DNA of 64,000 nucleotides from Fragum whitleyi (Eukaryota; Mollusca; Bivalvia; Cardiida; Cardiidae). Made by a program: the position numbers and the translations under genes. Positions 57,190 to 64,000 of this stretch are shown here, in pieces. The notes under the pieces are model-generated. The model was given only the letters and a program-made list of their open reading frames with translations, searched no databases and was not told the DNA's origin. The DNA lies in contig OX411543.1 in the NCBI GenBank assembly GCA_948146395.1, forward strand, positions 52,680,017 through 52,744,016, written 5' to 3'. The first letter of the stretch is position 1; the number at the start of each line of letters is the position of its first letter.

Positions 57190-57300
57190 ATTAATTTTGA
57201 AGACGAATATCGAGTAAACAGAAATAGGCCGAATATCTCTCGAGGTTAAGGGGAAATAACCATGCTTTTCAAATCTCCGTAATCTATTCGGTTGTCTGAA
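57190..57300 (+). repeat. dispersed repeat, copy 2 of 2
   Basis: Counterpart of 33045-33180. Confidence 0.65.
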
Positions 57301-57419
57301 TTTGAAGCAGGGGGAAAATGTGGGCATTTTCCAAGACCTCGTGATCGCTGCAAAGTTTCTATATGCCAATGTCCAGTGAAGAGCCAGAGTTCAATAGAAA
57401 TAGGTTTTAAGCAAAAATA

Positions 57420-57550
57420 CACCTGATAGACAAGGTGAATGGTTTTGAAATGGATTTGAATGAGTCGGGCGAGCGAATTTGAAAGAAACTTAAGGGAGGT
57501 AATATAATTTTGCTTTTTTCGGCTAATTGGACAAATTATGATTTTACAAT
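57420..57550 (-). mobile_element. family A fragment, reverse
   Basis: GACAAGGTGAATGGTTTTGA, GAATGAGTCGGGCGAGC and AACTTAAGGGAGGTAATATA. Confidence 0.65.
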
Positions 57551-57599
57551 TTGAAATCAAAGGGACAGGACGCTTGTTGTTTTGATGATATAATCAGAG

Positions 57600-58170
57600 G
57601 TACAGATAAGAGGGGGTAAATCAAGTCCAAAATATTCATTTCATATCGGAACCCTATGTTGTGGGTACTCATTTGAATTATCTCAATGAGATGATTCCAC
57701 TGAGTACCAACAATTTTGGATTTGCGCAAGTGTTTTTGAAATAATCTAATTTGAAATCCAAAATGCCCCCTCTATCTGTAGCTCTGATAATATTTTAATT
57801 GTTCGCATTATTTCAGGACATATGCACTTTTAAAGATTGGAAACTTATTCTTCGACTTAAGTCTACGCGTGCCTATAGATATTTTCAACTAAATTATATC
57901 CGGGCCCGAGGTGCTAAAACTTTTTTCAGGCTCAACTGAGAATTTTCTCAAATTTTAAAAAATGTACGAAAATAAAAGATAATATTATTAAAACATTTTT
58001 TAATCCGATCAGAATGCACGAAATCTGATGAAATCATCTAGAATTTATTTATTCGATAAAGAATAATGGAGAAGCAATGGCCATGTACTTACTTTTTATC
58101 AGAAATATCATTATCTACACTTGAGGCAAATTTCAAAGGGATTTACCACTGTTTCATATTGTTTTTCATC
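57600..58170. other. nothing recognised
   Basis: AT-rich, no open frame of note before the SINE at 58181. Confidence 0.4.
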
Positions 58171-58180
58171 AGAAAACATT

Positions 58181-58450
58181 GCCGCAATCATAGCACAGTG
58201 GTAGCGCGCCAGACTACCAATCAAAATGGCCCCGTTATCAATCCTCGACGGCGGCACCAAACCTCTCGACTGTATGTCTCAAAAAATGGGTTGATAATCG
58301 AAGACCCATGTGGGATAGCAGCTCGAGGCTAGAAAATGATGCAATGGTAATACCGGTATAAGAAATGCCAGAAATCAATTGTTTGGTGCTACTGTCGCCG
58401 CAGAAAAAAAGAAAGATTGTTGAAAACGGCGATTAACCCCTAACACACAA
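58181..58450 (+). mobile_element. tRNA-derived SINE, diverged
   Basis: The head GCCGCAATCATAGCACAGTGGTAGCGCG is present. Box B is decayed (GTTATCAATCCTC), but CGACGGCGGCACC and the body are intact. It is followed directly by a second, body-only copy. Confidence 0.8.
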
Positions 58451-58459
58451 AGAAATCCA

Positions 58460-58632
58460 CAAATAGGTTGATTATTGTAGATCTATAAAGGATAGCAACT
58501 GGAGGCTAGGAAGGGATGTATTGGTTGTACTGGTGCTAGAAATACAAGGGGTCAATTGTTAGGTGCTCCAGCCGCCGAGATATAAATGAAAGATTCTTTG
58601 AAAGCGGCGAAATACCTCATTCAAACAAACAA
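58460..58632 (+). mobile_element. tRNA-derived SINE, body only
   Basis: The body (GGTTGATTATTGTAGATC...AGGTGCTCCAGCCGCCGAG) and a CATTCAAACAAACAAG tail, in tandem with the SINE ending at 58450. A further short fragment (CAGCTGGAGGCTAGGAAA) occurs at about 59310-59330. Confidence 0.75.
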
Positions 58633-58779
58633 GAAATATAGTCGTTACCTTTGATGTTGAGCCTGTGGCATTGTGGTAAAGTTGATGATTTAGGTTAGAA
58701 TTCCAAAAGGACAATGGGAATTGTTCTGATGATTAATCACTTGATGTTGCACCTCTCTAACCAGATTTTTAAATGGACA

Positions 58780-58865
58780 CAGTTAACAAAATCGCGAAAA
58801 TGACAAGGTGAATGTTTTTGAATGATTTTTGAACGAAATTGAATGAGTGGGTGTACTAGAAGTGG
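58780..58865 (-). mobile_element. family A right-end fragment, reverse
   Basis: ACAGTTAACAAAATCGCGAA and GACAAGGTGAATGTTTTTGA to GAATGAGTGGG. Confidence 0.75.
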
Positions 58866-59373
58866 GATGACGTCATATCTTAATACTGCTAATCGTATGA
58901 AAGTGTAAATCTTATCATCTAATTGTGGTGTCCTTACTTGTTAGCACACCAAATTTTATTAAATTACGCCAGACAGCAATTGTTTTATAAACGACCAAAC
59001 ACAAGCGCTATGAGCCAAATGGCATTTGCAACCTGAAGATGTCTTTTTGAAGCACCCAGGTAGCAAATGCTAACTTGAAATGTATTTACATTAAATGTGA
59101 AGCTGATGACCTTCTTTGATTCATTACAGTGATATTGATATTTAGTAAACATACTATGATGAACAAAGCAATAAAGTCGGTTGGAAGAATCGTGCATATA
59201 CATAGAATCATTCCGAGATTAGTTTTGACACTAGTGCGAGAAAGGGTTTGATACATTCCCTCATTTGCTTCCCGACAATGGGGGGATAATCTTTTACCAA
59301 AGTGGGCTATCAGCTGGAGGCTAGGAAACCACTGCGTCATTATGCGTTTATATCCCAACCTCTGATTGAAATA

Positions 59374-59498
59374 GAAGAAGAAGAAGAAGAAGAAGAAGAA
59401 GAAGAAGACGAAGAAGAAGAAGAAGAAGAAGAAGAAGAAGAAGAAGAAGAAGAAGAAGAAGAAGAAGAAGAAGAAGAAGAAGAAGAAGAAGAAGAAGA
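59374..59498 (+). repeat. (GAA)n microsatellite, about 41 units
   Basis: Almost pure GAA with one GAC interruption; open frames are poly-Glu (plus) and poly-Leu (minus) artefacts. Confidence 0.98.
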
Positions 59499-59865
59499 CA
59501 TTTTATTGACTTAAACTGCAAAAGTTTTTCGTCATACAAAATACATAATACACTTCTCTGGTGACACGCTAAATAAAAACTTTTCGTATTTGAGCTAATC
59601 ATTGTGAATCAGGTTCAATCGTAAATAGAGCCACGAAGAAAAGCTTTAAGTGGATAATGCAACTCGGCTAGACGTAATAAATCTTGAACGTTAATCGTCG
59701 GCTCTTCTTACATTCTAAATTGTTCCAATAAGTAGACTGCCAATTGGGGAAGACGCCATAAAAAGAGACCGTTTAGAATTAGAAGACTTACAATTATCAT
59801 TTCAACTACTGCCCTCTTTGTTTGAAAAAAAAGTTGTAGTATATAAAGAATTAATGTCGTTCTGA

Positions 59866-60681
59866 AGGCGACCATGTGCGTTGTACAAGTCGATGAAGAC
59901 TACTTTATATCAGTATTTTAGGGTACATACAAGCTTCCGTACGAAAGGGTATCCAAAACATATTGTTGTTTAGTAGAGAAGTAACGATATTCAGACTCAC
60001 ATACGCCCCCGACCCCACCCCCCTCTTCCCCTTATCTAGACCCCTCGCAGTAGACGAACATTTACTTGGTAGTTGTGTCTTATGTGAAGGTTACAAAATT
60101 GGTCAATGGATCTGCAGTGATTCCAAAAAGTGTAAGTCCTTTCAAAAAACATTGGCAATGTCCTTGTGATTATTCTAAAACTCTGGTGAGATTAGTATCT
60201 ATGAATCAATCTACGGAAGAAACGTACACCAGTAATAAAACTAAGAAAAACGTCGCATATTCCTTCAAGTTAACCGAATGAAGCATTGCGAAAACCTTTT
60301 GAATCTGTTTCTACAAAGCCTCTTTATTTATTATTAGAAATTTTGAAAGCACATCAGCCCTCAAAAATCGATTTTGGTGCTTAAATAATTTGTATATTTG
60401 TATAATTCAAAATTGATTTTGGACGAAAGCATAAAACATATCTTGTATTTGCAATAAAAATGCACACGAGGATTCCCAAACAAATAGAGTCTATGTTAAG
60501 CTGTCTATTCGGCCTCTACGACCTAATTCTAAGACAGAAGATGGTCAGAATTAGATTAAGGATAATGGTATTTTTCTGTTGCTTCAATTACTTGTAAAGT
60601 AACTAATCTTGTTTGCTCCACTGGGACTCGTTCTTGTCTTGCTTTTACAACAATTCGGCACATGGTCACGTCACCGTGAAT
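59866..60681 (+). repeat. segmental direct duplication, left copy (about 815 bp)
   Basis: AAGGCGACCATGTGCGTTGT to the GGCACATGGTCAC...CGTGAA end, nearly identical to 63187-64000. Two overlapping short open frames are shared, but most single-base differences change residues in both frames, so coding constraint is not apparent. Confidence 0.93.
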
Positions 60682-60805
60682 ATCTTATTTAAATAACGTG
60701 ATTTCATGGATCTGTGATAAAACCTCATTTTTTTCTATAATTTCGCCGAGTCTGCTTGCAGTAAGCATGGCAAACTGCCCTAATAAGTCAAAGTGGTCTT
60801 GTGTT

Positions 60806-61011
60806 ACAGTTAACAACATCGTAAAATCGTCAGTGAAACCGCGAATTTTTTTCTTTAGTTAATGTAGTTATTGATTTTATCATCTGTAATCTTTTTGGAG
60901 CGTTTTTGAATGTTTTGAGTGAATGTTTATAATAAATCAATGGAACGCTGAGTGAGCGATTTAGAAGGATTTGAATGAGATGAATGTCAATTTCACAATT
61001 TTACTAACTGT
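60806..61011 (-). mobile_element. family A fold-back derivative, centre deleted
   Basis: ACAGTTAACAACATCGTAAA at the left joins CAGTGAAACCGCGAATTTTT, then the inverted left half to TTTCACAATTTTACTAACTG; the GGGAGGTAAT hairpin is absent. Confidence 0.82.
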
Positions 61012-61462
61012 AGCAATAAAATCTGCCTCTTTTAGTCCTGACCATGACTACTGTACCCATGAATCGATTTTCGACTTTTGTAAATGGATTGAATTAATTG
61101 GCACTTCATTCCTCAATTGTGATTAAATGTGCTATTTGAAACGGATTTTGCCTTGTACAAAGGAAATATGCATTGATCTTTAAATTACTTGGACAGTTTT
61201 GCGACTAGATATGAATATGAGACATTTTTAGAGAGCCTTACATATAAACCCACGCATATAAATTGCAATGCACGGGCACTCATTTTCATGATTTTGCCTT
61301 TTTGTATCTGCAAATAGACTGAGTTCATACATGCAATTCTTGAAAGTTTGTGCCTTGCTTACGTATGAGATTATTGGAAATGTCAATCACAGGCTCATTT
61401 TCATTCACCTTTTACGGAAATTCCAGACCTTTTCCCGATTCAGAAAGTCTTCATATAGTACA

Positions 61463-61588
61463 CCCTGCTTTCAGGATGACACAATGGTGCAAACTGCTTG
61501 CCAATTATACCCAGCTTTGAACGTGTACTTGCGGGGTATAATTGCCAAACAGTTTGCGTCGCTTTGTTATTATGAACGCAGGGCAGGT
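61463..61588. mobile_element. family F fold-back MITE
   Basis: CCCTGCTTTCAGGATGACAC and TATGAACGCAGGGCAGG; inner inverted pair GCAAACTGCTTGCCAATTAT / ATAATTGCCAAACAGTTTGC. Confidence 0.85.
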
Positions 61589-62103
61589 TTTCGTAAAAAG
61601 GCGTACTTTTCGGATAACTTGTTCAACAGTACTTTGGAACAGTGGTTCAAAATAAATAATTCTTAGAATAAAGACACCGTTATAGATGTATTTTCAAAAC
61701 TGAGCTCTAACGTAGACGCAGAGTCCATTTACAAGAGTATATAGGGTATATTTAAAAAGCATCTTATAGCATTTGAACCTAATCATTTCACTTCAATTAT
61801 GAAAGTACATGTATGTGTAAACATTAAGATTTAAGACAGGCAATAACTTTCGTTTGAGGGGTATTTGAATTTTTTTAAATGTGTTATTTTAACTTGCTTT
61901 ATCTATTTTCACGGCTCACTGGGCAAAATCTACCCATATTTTCATTTTGATCAAATTTGAGTTAGAAAAGAGCATTTATCGTATTTCATGTAGCATTTTA
62001 GACGTGAAATTTTAATATGCCTTATACTGATCAGTCAGTAAGTATATGCTTATTACCAATGCCATTTGCCTATATATGTATACGTGAACGTTGAAGTTAC
62101 CGT

Positions 62104-62270
62104 ACTTCAGGTAGTGGAACCGTAACAGTTTTGCAACGTCTCAGAGGTAACTAACTTTAACGATGTTAACCCAGGTTTCCTAATAATTTTCATTAGGAAA
62201 CCTCAGTTAATATTGTGAAAAAATATGTGGTCCGAAATGTTGCGGAACTATTATGGGTCCACTACCTTAA
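62104..62270. mobile_element. family B fold-back MITE with central palindrome
   Basis: CTTCAGGTAGTGGAACCGTA and TATGGGTCCACTACCTTAA; centre CCAGGTTTCCTAATAATTTT / CATTAGGAAACCTCAG. Confidence 0.88.
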
Positions 62271-62689
62271 TCCTTAGCTTGAACCATTGACCCTGGTGAA
62301 ATTGAATCAATCAAATCCTTACCTCAAGCGTCTTATATTAGTAATCAGAGTCGCCACGGGGCCCTGATTACTACAAAAACATTGTAAGATAAGAACTTAT
62401 TTAGAATTTTGATTTGAACATTCGACCTGAAATTCTTAATTAAAGTCAGTAACTCTAGATAAACGTAACGATCCGGTCCAATGATCAAATGCTTTTAGGA
62501 AAAGATATACAAAGTCGATACATAATTAATCTACATAAACAAATTGGGGAATCATAGGCAATTGGATTCAGAATTTTATAACAACTTATAAATATTACTT
62601 TTTGTAAAATATCCTGAGTTTTGGGAGTGGGATGATCCCGTTTAATTACACGGTTGTTAATATACTAGTTAATAACTATGAGAAGGAAC

Positions 62690-63005
62690 TAAGAACGTGT
62701 GGCAACGTTTTATTTTCAGTATGAAAATGGCGTCAAAATGCATTTGCTGACATCATTTCGCAAACGGCGTCATATGTTTCGCGAAAAACTTGAATCGATG
62801 AATTCATGTAATATCCTCGCTTTAAAGCAAAAACTAAAGTGAAATTATGAATAGAATATCAAATTTGTGCTCATAAAATACCGCATTTATAAAACTCGTC
62901 ATCTTAAACAGATAGACTCGACAAAGCCTCGTTTTTATCTGTTAAGACGACTCGTTTAATAAATGCGGTATTCAATGACCACTCATTCAATATCCTCTAC
63001 ATAAT
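62690..63005 (-). mobile_element. family G element, reverse
   Basis: Reverse complement of most of 3095-3450: TGCTGACATCATTTCG, GAATAGAATATCAAATTTG, CTCGACAAAGCCTCG hairpin, GGTATTCAATGACCACTCAT and CAATATCCTC. Confidence 0.75.
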
Positions 63006-63186
63006 TTGACTCTCGAACCCCACGAGTAACGACTTCCTGTGACATAAACCAGAGATACTTGCAAAAACAGCCGTTTCTTAAAAATATTGCGGCTGCATAT
63101 TTATTTTAGTGATATTTGTAAGTAGTTATAAAATCCCGAATCCATGTGCCTATGTGATGAATCCTCACGGTGCTAATAACTGAGCA

Positions 63187-64000
63187 AAGGCAACCATGTG
63201 CGTTGTACAAGTCGATGAAGACTACTTTATATCAGTATTTTAGGGTACATATAAGCTTCCGTACGAAAGGGTATCCAATACATATTGTTTTTTAGTAGAG
63301 AAGTAACGATATTCAGACTCACATACGCCCCCGACCCCCCCCCCCCCTCTTCCCCACCATCTAGACCCCTCGCAGTAGCCGAACATTTACATGGTAGTTG
63401 TGTCTTATGTGAAGGTCTCAAAATTGGTCAATGGATCTGCAGTGATTCCAAAAAGTCTAAGTCCTTTCAAAGAACATTGGCAATGTCCTTGTGAATATTC
63501 GAAAACTCTGGTGAGATTAGTATCTTTGAATCAATCTACGGAAGAAACGTACACCAGTAATAAAACTATGAAAAACGTCGCATATTCCTTCAAGTAAACC
63601 GAATGAATCATTGTGAAAACCTTTTGAATCTGTTTCTACAAAGCCTCTTTATTTATGATTAGAAATTTTGAAAGCACATCAGCCCTCAAAAATCGATTTT
63701 GATGCTTAAATAATTTGTATATTTGTATAATTCAAAATTGATTTTGGACGAAAGCATAAAACATATCTTGTATTTGCAATAAAAATGCACACGAGGATTC
63801 CCAAACAAATAGAGTCTATGTTAAGCTGTCTATTCGGCCTCTACGACCTAATTCTAAGACAGAAGATGGTCAGAATTAGATTAAGGATAATGGTATTTTT
63901 CTGTTGCTTCAATTACTTGTAAAGTAACTAATCTTGTTTGCTCCACTGGGACTCGTTCTTGTCTTGCTTTTACAACAATTCGGCACATGGTCACCGTGAA
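63187..64000 (+). repeat. segmental direct duplication, right copy, cut by window end
   Basis: AAGGCAACCATGTGCGTTGT onward, matching 59866-60681 with few differences (a longer poly-C run at 63336 and scattered single-base changes). Confidence 0.93.

Noticed and set aside
59302..59602. Poly-Glu and poly-Leu frames
   Set aside because: Translation of the (GAA)n microsatellite on either strand.
60066..60281. Conserved small protein shared by both segmental copies
   Set aside because: Nearly all differences between copies change residues in this and the overlapping frame, and one copy stops early; conservation reflects recent duplication.
59866..64000. LTR retrotransposon with 815-bp LTRs
   Set aside because: Interior holds only MITEs and unrecognised AT-rich DNA; no gag, protease, reverse transcriptase or integrase, and no clear TG...CA ends.

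Overview
The window is nuclear DNA of an animal. The evidence is AT-rich sequence, a very low density of long open frames, short candidate exons bounded by GT..AG signals, tRNA-derived SINEs with box A and box B, microsatellites such as (GAA)n, and dozens of non-autonomous DNA transposons. Together these fit a marine invertebrate, most likely a bivalve mollusc. That placement is inferred from repeat style and is not proven. I see no operons, ribosome binding sites, CRISPR arrays or bacterial genes.

One strong coding region is present: an uninterrupted 370-residue frame at 44320-45432 (+). Its C-terminal part (about residues 247-358) reads as a C2 domain, most like the C2CD4 type. It has no in-frame ATG before residue 129, so its start is unresolved. 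A second, weaker gene is suggested on the minus strand of the first 12 kb. Short open segments at 11948-11993, 9476-9571, 6767-6876 and 2717-2886 have good acceptor and donor signals, and the first three are phase-compatible in order. Its product is not recognised. A frameshifted remnant of an endonuclease/exonuclease/phosphatase domain of non-LTR retrotransposon type lies at 13790-14050 (-).

The rest is mostly repeats. The dominant one, called family A here, is a MITE of about 430 bp with ends ACAGTTAACAACATCGTGAA and a central hairpin (GGGAGGTAAT...ATTACCTCCC). About 30 full or partial copies run from 1 kb to 61 kb. Other families are: B, a 140-170 bp fold-back with ends TTAAGGTAGTGGACCCGTAA, six copies; C, hairpin units at 3.9, 4.3, 37, 47 and 53 kb; E, ends TGACCCGTCACGCG; F, ends CCCTGCNTTCA; G and H, larger fold-backs at 3, 5.3-6.4, 49.8, 51 and 62.7 kb; a TTAA-flanked piggyBac-type MITE (30890-31113); a TA-flanked Tc1/mariner-type element inserted into a family A copy (48188-49209); a small CAGGGCTTA-ended element (40304-40495); and SINEs at 0.1, 0.6, 16, 27.8, 47.5, 55.7 and 58.2-58.6 kb.

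Region by region: 0-12 kb holds SINEs, fold-backs and the candidate minus-strand gene. 12-33 kb is a field of family A MITEs plus a degenerate 140-bp tandem repeat (21.8-22.4 kb). 34.0-35.2 kb is a tandem array with four GC-rich palindromic nodes. 36.9-37.6 kb holds direct repeats flanking a family C copy. 38.5-44 kb is a 133-bp near-perfect hairpin followed by about 5 kb of non-coding sequence with inverted ends and internal degenerate repeats. 44.3-45.7 kb is the C2-domain gene. 46-58 kb is mixed repeats. 59.9-60.7 kb and 63.2-64.0 kb are two direct copies of an 815-bp segment. No pathway or gene cluster can be reconstructed, because the window is mainly intergenic or intronic repeat landscape.
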